Origin: a bacterium
GTDB taxonomy: Bacteria > Patescibacteria > Microgenomatia > UBA1400 > UBA12108
Assembly: GCA_021788365.1 (NCBI GenBank)
Contig: JAJYKS010000001.1
Span: 62,001 to 126,000 of the forward strand
DNA length: 64,000 nucleotides
Direction: 5' to 3'
A model generated the notes under the pieces. It saw only the letters and a list, made by a program, of their open reading frames with translations, ran no database searches and was not told where the DNA came from. A program made the translations under genes and the position numbers. This document shows positions 16,782 to 24,679 of this stretch, piece by piece (position 1 is the first letter of the stretch; each line of letters opens with the position of its first letter).

Positions 16782-18110
16782 TCAGGAGGTATGTGCCCGA
16801 ACGCGGTCCCAATGCGGCCCTCGGCGGCAGAGCAGTGACGCATCTTTTCTATTTGCAAGTAGCGCTTCTACCGCTCGCTCTAAAAGAATGTTGTTTTGTG
16901 ATCCTTTTACCAGTATGTAGGTCTGTTCTTTTACACGACCTTCCACGTACCTTATTAGGTCTTTCATGCGGGTAAAGTGGTGGACTGGGAAGCGTCGCCT
17001 CTCGAGTATTGGTAGTGTGTAGGTGAGTGTCTCCTTGCCAAACAGTATCGCTTCATCGGCTGATCGTATGAGCTCATCGGCAAGTTCTTTGTGGGCAATT
17101 TTTGTCTGCATTCCTAGCTCTCGCATATCACCTACTATCGCTATCTTGTGTGCGCGACCAGCAATCTTGGCAAAGTGTATAAGCGATTCACGTATCGTGT
17201 CGGGAGATGCATTGTACGAAGAATCTATCACGGTACTGCCTTGCACACCTCGAAACATGCGAAAGCGACCGGCTGGAGCGCGAAAGCGTGAGAGGGCCAC
17301 AATACTTTTTTCTGTTGGTACCCCCACTGCTGCCGCACCTGCAATGGCCGCGAGAAACGAGTATGCATAGTGCTCAGGGAGCGGATCGGGGAGGGCAAGT
17401 TCGTACGCTGCATTTTGATAGGTAAATTGTAGGCAGAATCCACGCTTCCCGGTCGAGACGTGAGTTATATGGAATGTCGACCCTGTGCGTCTACCATAGG
17501 TTAACAGCCGTGCAGTAATATCTCGCGTTTCTTTGGCTATATATGCATCATCTTTATTTACGATAGCCACTCCCGTTGGATCGATTCCTTTCACGAGTAC
17601 CATCTTTTCTTTGGCGATCTCATGGCGGATCTTTTCACCCCGTCTTTCGGGATTTTTGTCTTTGACGAGAGCGTCAAATGCCGCTCCGTGTACGAGGCCT
17701 GCGTTTAGCACTATACCAACTTGTGGACGGATTATAGAGAGGAGATATCTCATATTTTTGGGAGGCAATGGCGAGTCTATCCCCATCTCTACTACGTAGT
17801 AGTCGAAGTGGCGCCAGTTGATAAGTATCATGAGTGGTGCAGCAAGCACAACTCTTGCCCAATCGAGTAGTGTGTAGGTGTGCATGGATAGTCCGAGCAT
17901 ATTGAGAGCAATTCCTGACTCAGAATTTGCATTTATGGTGTGCTTGACTATCCCCTTTTCATTCAGGATGGTGACCAGTGCGAGGCGTGTTGTTGTTTTG
18001 CCTGCCGAGCCGGTTATCCCCAGTACAATCGCGTGACGGTTTTTTAGCTGTTGTATTTTTGCAAACGTCCGAAGATATCCCAGGATGCACAAGACAAGTA
18101 TTTTTTTCAT
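16782..18110 (-). CDS. murF: MurF-like Mur ligase (UDP-MurNAc-tripeptide D-Ala-D-Ala ligase)
   Basis: 442 residues. P-loop GITGSAGKTTT near residue 32, substrate loop NANSESGIALN, metal/ATP motif VVEMGID, and C-terminal DSSYNASPDTI and GDMRELG, as in MurF. It adds D-Ala-D-Ala to the peptidoglycan stem precursor. The N-terminus (MKKILVLCILGYLRTFA) is hydrophobic, and a further hydrophobic stretch near residue 85 is unusual for cytosolic MurF. Its start is 1 nt from the stop of the signal-peptidase gene. Related MurT-like ligases are possible, but the DSSYNASPDT string favours MurF. Confidence 0.85.
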   Translation of the reverse strand: MKKILVLCILGYLRTFAKIQQLKNRHAIVLGITGSAGKTTTRLALVTILNEKGIVKHTINANSESGIALNMLGLSMHTYTLLDWARVVLAAPLMILINWRHFDYYVVEMGIDSPLPPKNMRYLLSIIRPQVGIVLNAGLVHGAAFDALVKDKNPERRGEKIRHEIAKEKMVLVKGIDPTGVAIVNKDDAYIAKETRDITARLLTYGRRTGSTFHITHVSTGKRGFCLQFTYQNAAYELALPDPLPEHYAYSFLAAIAGAAAVGVPTEKSIVALSRFRAPAGRFRMFRGVQGSTVIDSSYNASPDTIRESLIHFAKIAGRAHKIAIVGDMRELGMQTKIAHKELADELIRSADEAILFGKETLTYTLPILERRRFPVHHFTRMKDLIRYVEGRVKEQTYILVKGSQNNILLERAVEALLANRKDASLLCRRGPHWDRVRAHTS

Positions 18111-18111
18111 T

Positions 18112-19473
18112 TTATTGTCCGCTATTCAATTCTGCTGCTAGTGTACTCGCCGTATTTGCATCGGTTGTGTCTGCAGTAATCCGCGTTTTCTCGTCCTCGG
18201 TAAGCCAAGCACGTTTTTGCATAACACCGGCCACTTCCTGTGCTAGTGCTAGTCGGCGTCGGAGGATTGTTAGGAGCTCCTGCAGCTTTCCCTGATCTAC
18301 TCGACTGTCACCCACTGCTCCTTCCCAACTTTTTATGACATTTTGCAAACTGGTGACTGCGTCTGTCCAGCTTTGTACCGTCGATGTGTCATATGTTGCT
18401 GGGATATAGCCACCAAGCTCACCAACTATAACCTGTGTGGGACAACCATTTACCACTTTGTCTATGGCGCCAACACCGATGTCTTGATAGTTTTTGTTTA
18501 GCACCTGTGAGGCTGTGTCTTTAAATGCTAAGAGGTTTTGCATGAGTTCTTCGGCGGTGTAGTGGCCATGACTCACAAATTCGCCCCCCACGATATTACT
18601 ATAGCCAGCTACCTTCTCTGCCTCTTGCTGCGATGATACTGAGCCTGCAGCGCGTAATGACGCGGCGTGTTCTAGCGTTTTGTTTGCCGACAGCGCAGCT
18701 ATATTGTGACTCTTTCGCGCTGAGTCCAGGAGCGCGTAAAATGCCGATACGTTAAGCGTGGGTTGTCCCTCGAGTAGCGCGTCTTTTGAGGTGTCGCGCC
18801 ACAATTTCTTGTACAGGTCTTGGTCGCTGTAGGGCAAGACAAAGCTGATATCTTCCGCACGAATGAGCCCCAGCTCATACCGTGAGTCTGAGGAGATTTT
18901 GCGATTGTCGCCCAAGACAAGATACTCTCCCTGCGGGACTACTACCTTTTGACAGTCTGTGATGTTGGTACCGCCATATGTCGAGCGCGGGGCGGCAATG
19001 TATGGCTCAGATAGGAGTAAACCATTACGGTAGACAAAGCCGTCGCGAAATTCTATGGTGTCTCCTGGCGTACCAATGACTCGTTTGATAAATCCTGCAT
19101 CGGTCGGTTGTCCGTCTTTTTGCAAGATGGCGCGCGTGGCACTATTTTGGAATGCAACCATATCGCCAAAGCCGATCGTGCGCCTAAGATAGGTTTGACC
19201 GAAGACCGTAAATCCAGTGAAATCGCGATACATGAGTGGTGCACTTCTGTATTCTTCAATGACTCTCTTTGATGGGTCTTCCGGTCCCCCGTCGGCTTTA
19301 TCCCAAAAAAGTGATGGATACATGGATCCGGTACCTACAACGGAAACGGAGACCGGCACCAGCCCTACAGATTTTTCTATCTCATTTATGCTGATAGCGA
19401 CGATGGGCATGACCGCAGCGAGAATTATCGCCGTCGGAATAAATCGCAAGAGCTTGCCGAGTATTTTTTTCAT
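18112..19473 (-). CDS. Type I signal peptidase fused to a CAP-like extracellular domain
   Basis: 453 residues, much longer than a usual signal peptidase. A membrane anchor (residues 10-30) precedes the S26 catalytic domain: nucleophile Ser50 in GTGSMYPS, general base Lys130 in FIKRVIGTPGD, and box E LGDNRKISSDSR. A linker (about 215-240) then leads to a region of about 120 residues resembling CAP/SCP domains (FYALLDSARKSHNIAAL, then L-x-H-A-A-x-LRAAG, SHGHYTAEELMQNLLAF, YQDIGVGAI). The last 70 residues are helical. It probably cleaves secreted preproteins; the added domain may act on or bind surface targets. It overlaps the downstream-facing ATP-cone gene by 4 nt. Confidence 0.85.
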   Translation of the reverse strand: MKKILGKLLRFIPTAIILAAVMPIVAISINEIEKSVGLVPVSVSVVGTGSMYPSLFWDKADGGPEDPSKRVIEEYRSAPLMYRDFTGFTVFGQTYLRRTIGFGDMVAFQNSATRAILQKDGQPTDAGFIKRVIGTPGDTIEFRDGFVYRNGLLLSEPYIAAPRSTYGGTNITDCQKVVVPQGEYLVLGDNRKISSDSRYELGLIRAEDISFVLPYSDQDLYKKLWRDTSKDALLEGQPTLNVSAFYALLDSARKSHNIAALSANKTLEHAASLRAAGSVSSQQEAEKVAGYSNIVGGEFVSHGHYTAEELMQNLLAFKDTASQVLNKNYQDIGVGAIDKVVNGCPTQVIVGELGGYIPATYDTSTVQSWTDAVTSLQNVIKSWEGAVGDSRVDQGKLQELLTILRRRLALAQEVAGVMQKRAWLTEDEKTRITADTTDANTASTLAAELNSGQ

Positions 19474-20288
19474 TGCGGACTCTTACCACAGACCTGTTTC
19501 ACTTCTCGCATGACCGATGCGCGACTCGCCTCTGGAAGCAGTGCAGCATTGTCGCCTTCTAAAAGTTCGCGACATACGACAACTTTGGCGGCAAGCAATC
19601 GCTCTTTATCTTCCTTTGTTAAACTGTCGAGCATGGTCACGGGATGTAGACCCGTGCGTTCAATGAGGTCCATGATCCCCTCACCTTTGGGATACCCCCA
19701 ACTTGTGATGCGAATATCGCGACAGCGTGCATAGTCTATGGCATCTCCTGAAAAACGAGTGTTGGTTACGATCCAGGAACCCGTATTCCCGCCCTTCCAC
19801 GCGTCGACAATATCTTCATAGCGAGCGTGGATGTATAGTGTTACTTTAACATCGGTCCGCTGGGTTGGATTTTTGTGAAATTTTGCCTCGATGAACCACG
19901 TCCGATCATCCTTCACCGCTTCGACGTCTATTTCATGTGAGACACACGATCCCTGAACGATTTGATTTGTTTTACAGCTATACCCGATTGCTTCGAGGAG
20001 CAGTGCGGTATATTGCTCGAATGGATAGCCAGAAGGACCTATTTCGGATAGTGCTTTTTTTAGATTATATTTGGAAGCATAGTGTGGCATATCCTTGCTA
20101 TGGAGATATGCTTTGATGATATCGAAGATCTCACGAGTTGTGATACCGTCGTAGAGCTTGCTGTGAATGTCCGCGACCATGTCGTTTTGCACATCTTCTG
20201 GTACACCAACGCGCGAGGCAGAGGCACGAATTTTTGCTTCAGAATATGTTTCTCTTTCGCCATTTGCTTTTATAACGGTAACGGACAT
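19470..20288 (-). CDS. ATP-cone domain fused to a Mrr-like restriction endonuclease domain
   Basis: 272 residues. Residues 1-85 form an ATP-cone (VTVIKANGERETYSEAKI, then TTREIFDIIKAYL), the allosteric nucleotide-binding module best known from ribonucleotide reductase and NrdR. Residues 95-200 contain a PD-(D/E)xK nuclease core: EIDVEAV, then WFIEAKFHKN (E-x-K) and an IVTNTRFS strand, as in Mrr and related endonucleases. The combination suggests nucleotide-gated DNA cleavage. No methyltransferase is adjacent. It is the first gene of a unit with the signal peptidase and MurF. Confidence 0.82.
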   Translation of the reverse strand: MSVTVIKANGERETYSEAKIRASASRVGVPEDVQNDMVADIHSKLYDGITTREIFDIIKAYLHSKDMPHYASKYNLKKALSEIGPSGYPFEQYTALLLEAIGYSCKTNQIVQGSCVSHEIDVEAVKDDRTWFIEAKFHKNPTQRTDVKVTLYIHARYEDIVDAWKGGNTGSWIVTNTRFSGDAIDYARCRDIRITSWGYPKGEGIMDLIERTGLHPVTMLDSLTKEDKERLLAAKVVVCRELLEGDNAALLPEASRASVMREVKQVCGKSPQ

Positions 20289-20298
20289 ACTCCTCCTT

Positions 20299-21678
20299 TT
20301 ACACCCACGAGGCGGTGCGTATTGTTTCTAGTACAAAATAGACAAAGAGACAAAATGCTATAAGTAGTATTCCTTGTCTCGCACGCGATGGGCGTGCAAA
20401 CGAGGGTAATTTGGTTTTATTCAATATTAGTATTAGTGGAAATGCGACCATCATAGCTGCAGCATTGAGGATTGCCGCAATAGTAAGTAGCGCGCGCGGC
20501 GTCTCAAATCCCATGTGTAGAAGTGCCACTCCTCCGACTATTTCTGCCCACAATACAATATAAAATGCTCTGCCAGCGTTTACCGGCTTGTCTACTCCAT
20601 TTTTTGCAAGTAATACGTTTTCTGCCGTGATGCGAGCGGCACTCTCGTACACGCCGAGCTGGGTAGAGAAGAGCATGAGGGCTGCTACCACTAAAAAGAT
20701 TGTCCCGATGAGGGGAACTGTTTTATCTCCAATTGTTGCCGCCTCAAAAAAGAGAAAATTAATATCTACTGCGCTTGCCCCTCGCGCGGTACCCGCGGCT
20801 AGCGCGGCCAAAAGCAGGATGGTCGTGAGGCCGAGTACCCAAAATACCAGAAAGTGTTCACTATTTACGAGCCGCCACCACCTTGCCCACCGCGAGCGAT
20901 TTGCCGCAGTGTCGACAAAACTGTTACCTTGTATCTCTATTTCCTTAGACTTTCCCTGCAAGAGTGACTTTATTCCTGCAAAGTAGCGACCCATGCCGAA
21001 TCCTTTTTCTTTTATGTAATAACTTTGCGCGAGATTAAGATTGCCACCGGCTCCCGAATATGCAAATGCACCGAGGAATGCACCGATCCCGATGCCCGGT
21101 GGAAAGAAGCGCCAGCCAGCACCTTGGCCTACAAGCCCACGCACCAGTTCTAGCCATACCTCAGGTGTGACGAGTGCGAGTGTCACCAGGGTGATAAATG
21201 GAAGACCAACCATAATGATGGTTTTTTGTATCCGCTCCATTGTTTTATATAGTGTGCGGCCGGTCGATATGATGACGCCGGTAAGTATGAGGAGTCCTAT
21301 GGCAAAAGCTTTTTCGGGCAAAGCCGGAACTAGGTAGTGAGAAATTGCCGATGTGCTGGCGGCAAAACCTGGGAGCGCCCAAGGAATGGTGGTCGAGAGT
21401 ATAAACCAATAAGGAATCGCACGACTCATTTTTCGCCAGCCGACGAACACCGACTCGCCCCATGCGAGGGTATAGCGCATAGCTTCGGTGTTTAAGAAAA
21501 ACTGTAACGTAATGCCGAGCAAACCACCCCAAATGAGGCCCAGGCCGTATTGTGAGGAAAGATATGGCCAGAGGATGAGCTCACCCGACCCTAAGGCTAA
21601 ACCGAGAAGAATAAATGACGGGCCGATGGATTTTTTAAGCTCAGGTGGTTCGGGTAAGTTGCGAGGGATTTCCGGCAT
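20299..21678 (-). CDS. Nramp-like membrane transporter lacking the DPGN motif
   Basis: 459 residues from the ATG at 21678, chosen because an extended -10 (TGG-TATAGT) ends 7 nt upstream. About eleven membrane helices in the LeuT-like Nramp arrangement. In helix 1 the metal-binding DPGN of true Mn/Fe transporters is replaced by GLALGSGELILWPYL, and the helix-6 region reads FAYSGAGGNLNLAQSYYIKEKG. This divergent group occurs widely in environmental bacteria; its substrate is unknown and need not be Mn or Fe. Divergent from truB. Confidence 0.8.
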   Translation of the reverse strand: MPEIPRNLPEPPELKKSIGPSFILLGLALGSGELILWPYLSSQYGLGLIWGGLLGITLQFFLNTEAMRYTLAWGESVFVGWRKMSRAIPYWFILSTTIPWALPGFAASTSAISHYLVPALPEKAFAIGLLILTGVIISTGRTLYKTMERIQKTIIMVGLPFITLVTLALVTPEVWLELVRGLVGQGAGWRFFPPGIGIGAFLGAFAYSGAGGNLNLAQSYYIKEKGFGMGRYFAGIKSLLQGKSKEIEIQGNSFVDTAANRSRWARWWRLVNSEHFLVFWVLGLTTILLLAALAAGTARGASAVDINFLFFEAATIGDKTVPLIGTIFLVVAALMLFSTQLGVYESAARITAENVLLAKNGVDKPVNAGRAFYIVLWAEIVGGVALLHMGFETPRALLTIAAILNAAAMMVAFPLILILNKTKLPSFARPSRARQGILLIAFCLFVYFVLETIRTASWV

Positions 21679-21685
21679 ACTTTTT

Positions 21686-21727
21686 ACTATACCATGTCTG
21701 GCCCAGCCCCCGACTGACGGGTATACT
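21686..21727. promoter_or_regulatory. Divergent promoters Nramp-like gene / truB
   Basis: Minus-strand TATAGT at 21686-21691 (TG upstream), 7 nt from the Nramp ATG; plus-strand TATACT at 21722-21727, 6 nt from the truB ATG. The whole intergenic space is 55 bp, so both mRNAs appear leaderless. Confidence 0.6.
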
Positions 21728-21733
21728 ATACAC

Positions 21734-22411
21734 ATGGATGAGATACTTCCGGTATACAAACCATCAGGTATAACAAGCTACGATGTTATTCGCGCGTATA
21801 AGCGCGCGGCGTGCCCCGCGTGGAAGGTGGGGCACGGTGGCACCCTGGATCCCTTTGCCGACGGCGTCTTGCTCCTACTTCTAGGCAAGGCAACAAAGCG
21901 GATGAACGAGCTGTCGGCACTACCTAAAACGTACCGAGCGACGGCAGTACTAGGAGTAAAATCAGACACTCTTGATAGAATGGGAAAGGTAGATTCAAGA
22001 TTTAAGATTCAAGATTTACGAATGATAACACGGGAACAAATTGAGGACGCGGCACAGAAGTTTGTGGGGACGTATGAACAAGAGATTCCCGCCTATTCGG
22101 CGGCAAAGGTAAACGGTCAGCCGCGATACAAATTGGCGCGTAAAGGGCAAGACCTGGAAAAGAAAACAAAGCCGGTGACAATTTATTCGCTGAATATGTT
22201 GCACTACGATGATTTGAATCATGGTAGTGGAGTGTCGTTCGAGGCTACTGTGTCATCCGGCACGTATATCCGGCAGCTCTCTTATGATATTTTTAAGACT
22301 TTGGGCATCGAAAGCTATCTTGATTCTCTCACCCGCACGGCGATTGGTGAATTTACTTTAGAAAATTGCAGCCGGATAGAAGATTTTGGAACGCTCGTTC
22401 ACGGTGTGTAG
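21734..22411 (+). CDS. truB: tRNA pseudouridine-55 synthase TruB, short form
   Basis: 225 residues from the ATG at 21734, which follows TATACT by 6 nt. N-terminal VYKPSGITSYDVI and the catalytic loop HGGTLDPFADG (Asp39) are diagnostic; QEIPAYSAAKVNGQPRY and SSGTYIRQLSYDIFK follow. The enzyme makes pseudouridine 55 in the T-loop of tRNAs. The C-terminal PUA domain of longer TruB proteins is absent. Residues near 87-97 (DSRFKIQDLRM) come from a tandem ATTCAAGATT-like repeat in the DNA, apparently inserted in a loop. The 3' end overlaps the convergent XTPase gene by 59 bp. Confidence 0.93.
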   Translation: MDEILPVYKPSGITSYDVIRAYKRAACPAWKVGHGGTLDPFADGVLLLLLGKATKRMNELSALPKTYRATAVLGVKSDTLDRMGKVDSRFKIQDLRMITREQIEDAAQKFVGTYEQEIPAYSAAKVNGQPRYKLARKGQDLEKKTKPVTIYSLNMLHYDDLNHGSGVSFEATVSSGTYIRQLSYDIFKTLGIESYLDSLTRTAIGEFTLENCSRIEDFGTLVHGV

Positions 22412-22970
22412 GGTGATCTAGTTGAAAATTTAGCGGTGAGGCGTGAAACTCTCCGAGCGTCATTGATAGTTCTGGGATGTAGAAAATTGGCCAAAATGGC
22501 ATGCCGGCTTGCCGTTCTCGTCGGGGTTGCTCCAGAATTGTCCCTCTAAGCACACCATCAAAATATTGGATTGCGTGGCCTTGACACGCAACGGCAAGCA
22601 CCGTGTGGAACTGTGCCCCGCGCGCGTTTGGCGGTACGCCGTTTAGACGTTTGAGACAATATTCAATTATTTCTTCATCTGCCATTTTGTACCCTTTCCA
22701 GCGGCGTACTTTGATCCCCGGCTCGCCCCCCAAGGCGTCAATTTCCAAACCGGTATCGTCGCCGATCACGACAGTTCCAGAAGGGATGAGATCGAGATAG
22801 GCCTCGGCTTTTAGCCGAGCATTTTCGGCGAGACTATTTCCCGTTTCTTCGACATCGAGCGAGATCCCCATGTCTTCGGGGCCTACGATTTCTAGACCGT
22901 GGTGAGCGAAGATCTTCTGCGCTTCTTTCAATTTACCCGGATTGGTGGTGGCGTAGACGAGCGTGGTCAT
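22353..22970 (-). CDS. XTP/dITP diphosphatase (RdgB/HAM1 family)
   Basis: 205 residues. N-terminal TTNPGKLKEAQKIF, then GNSLAENARLKAEAY, DDTGLEIDALGGEPGI and FHTVLAVA match the house-cleaning NTPase family that hydrolyses non-canonical purine triphosphates. The catalytic-loop part usually reading S/T-G-L-x-V-x-A-L-x-G-x-P-G-x-x-S-A-R-(F/Y) is altered to GIKVRRWKGYKM, so specificity may differ. The final 59 bp overlap truB on the other strand. Confidence 0.85.
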   Translation of the reverse strand: MTTLVYATTNPGKLKEAQKIFAHHGLEIVGPEDMGISLDVEETGNSLAENARLKAEAYLDLIPSGTVVIGDDTGLEIDALGGEPGIKVRRWKGYKMADEEIIEYCLKRLNGVPPNARGAQFHTVLAVACQGHAIQYFDGVLRGTILEQPRRERQAGMPFWPIFYIPELSMTLGEFHASPLNFQLDHPTHRERAFQNLLSGCNFLK

Positions 22971-24130
22971 ATAGTATGCCGTGCTTCTTTATACACCATC
23001 CAGTAGATATAGGTAATGGAAATTGAAATGGTGGTGATAATAAGCAATGCGCGCGTGGGGCCGTAGGCATCGGCAAGACCACCTAGCACTAGAGTCATCA
23101 CGGCAAAGCCAATATCGCCTCCGAGTGAGTTGAGGGATTCCATTGTCGCTCGTTGATGATCGCTAAATTCTTTTTGCATAAGGTGATTTTCAGCTACCTG
23201 ACCAACCCCATACAAAATTGATACGCTGGACATGATTATCGGAGAAAATACGGTCGGGAATACGAGACCAATAATGGTAACAATCTTCCCGTAAGCGCTT
23301 CGCAATAGTATCAGCGTTTCTGCTTTTATTCTCTTCATAATTTTTCCACTTAGGTAAAAACTAATTGAGGCACCAAAATTGGATATGACATTAGCGAAGC
23401 CAATAGCCCACAAGGGCCACACAAGGTTAAAAAAAGCTGCACGAAACTGGAAGGACAACTCGCTTGTAGAATAGCTGATAATTGATGCGATACTTAGTAA
23501 ACGAAGTTTGCGGTTTTTTGCAAACAGGGAAATAGCTTCTTTTAGGTGGGCAAAAATATTGCTTTCGGTACGTATGCTACGTCTTGGTTCAGAGAAGAAG
23601 TAGCTAACTATTAATAAGGCTACTTGGAAGAATACCGTGGCCCACAGGAGGTAGGAGAAAGAAAAACTGGCAATGATACTGCCCACGGCTGCAGAGATAC
23701 CGAGTGCAAGCTGCTCGGTAGAGCTCACTTTGCCTAAATATGTATGATATTCGCCCTCCACCCCAGATTCGGCTAGAGTGTCGTAAAGAAAAGCATCATT
23801 GTTTCCCGAATACAGTGATCGCGAAAGTCCTTCCATTACCGCGCCAATAACGAGAAACCAATACGATCGACCGATTGCATAAAAGACGAATGCGGTAAGG
23901 CGAGCCCACGAGCCGATCACGATCGTGTATTTTCTACCCACCTTATCCGACCAAATTCCTGTAGGCACTTCGAAAATTGCCGCGGCCAGCATGGTTATGC
24001 CAAAAATACTAGTACCGAGAAGATACGAGCCGGAGACACGGGAGAAGTAAATGATCGCGATAGGCGCAAATAGACTCACCCCGATGAGGAAATTGAATAT
24101 TGAAAGTAGCTTTACGTTTTTCCGATACAT
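22967..24130 (-). CDS. MFS transporter
   Basis: 387 residues with about twelve hydrophobic segments in two halves. The loop between helices 2 and 3 (GIWSDKVGRKYTIVIGS) is the classic major-facilitator motif G-x-x-(S/A)-D-(K/R)-x-G-R-(K/R). A drug or metabolite exporter is likely; the substrate cannot be predicted. The stop overlaps the XTPase start by 4 nt. Confidence 0.88.
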   Translation of the reverse strand: MYRKNVKLLSIFNFLIGVSLFAPIAIIYFSRVSGSYLLGTSIFGITMLAAAIFEVPTGIWSDKVGRKYTIVIGSWARLTAFVFYAIGRSYWFLVIGAVMEGLSRSLYSGNNDAFLYDTLAESGVEGEYHTYLGKVSSTEQLALGISAAVGSIIASFSFSYLLWATVFFQVALLIVSYFFSEPRRSIRTESNIFAHLKEAISLFAKNRKLRLLSIASIISYSTSELSFQFRAAFFNLVWPLWAIGFANVISNFGASISFYLSGKIMKRIKAETLILLRSAYGKIVTIIGLVFPTVFSPIIMSSVSILYGVGQVAENHLMQKEFSDHQRATMESLNSLGGDIGFAVMTLVLGGLADAYGPTRALLIITTISISITYIYWMVYKEARHTI

Positions 24131-24148
24131 GAGGGGATTATAGCGAGC

Positions 24149-24679
24149 TTAGTGGGTTAAAAGATACATCTCAAAATATTTTAGCGAGACAATTGTCGGT
24201 CCGTCTTTAATGACGCCATCTTTTATCAGGTTATTCATTTCTTCTAACGTCACCCATTTCATCTGCATATCTTTTTCCGACAGCTCGCGCTCCATCCTTC
24301 CTTCCGTCCAATCTGTTGCTACATATATGTATCCAACCTGATCCATAGTCCCTGGCGCGGGATAGAATTGGGCTATCTCGTTTATTGCTCTTGCGGATAA
24401 ACCCGTTTCTTCCTCTAGCTCCCGCTTTGCGGCAAAATCGGGTGCGTCGCTTTCGGCGTGACCCATGGGGAATTCCCAGGAGAAGTACTTAATAAAGTGC
24501 CGGTGCTGACCAACTAATAGCATGCGCGTGCCATCCCAGGGAATGATTATTGAAAATGGCTGTTTATGTACAATTCCATATGTCACCTGGTCTCCGTGAC
24601 CTGTCATTACCACGTCCTCAGTAACTGTCATATAGCGATTTTTATATATGACTTTGCTGCTTTTTGTTTCCCACTTCAT
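24149..24679 (-). CDS. Nudix hydrolase (ADP-ribose pyrophosphatase-like)
   Basis: 176 residues. A slightly altered Nudix box runs from GHAESDAPDFAAKRELEEE to TGL, keeping the RE-x-x-EE-x-G core. The pattern EFPMG before it and YPAPGTMDQVGYIYVATD after it resemble ADP-ribose/sugar-nucleotide pyrophosphatases. The start overlaps the stop of the MprF-like gene by 4 nt, so the two are co-translated. Confidence 0.86.
   Translation of the reverse strand: MKWETKSSKVIYKNRYMTVTEDVVMTGHGDQVTYGIVHKQPFSIIIPWDGTRMLLVGQHRHFIKYFSWEFPMGHAESDAPDFAAKRELEEETGLSARAINEIAQFYPAPGTMDQVGYIYVATDWTEGRMERELSEKDMQMKWVTLEEMNNLIKDGVIKDGPTIVSLKYFEMYLLTH

Noticed and set aside
21488..21733. N-terminal extension of TruB
   Set aside because: It runs antisense through the Nramp-like gene, and the ATG at 21734 has its own -10 box and gives the normal TruB N-terminus.
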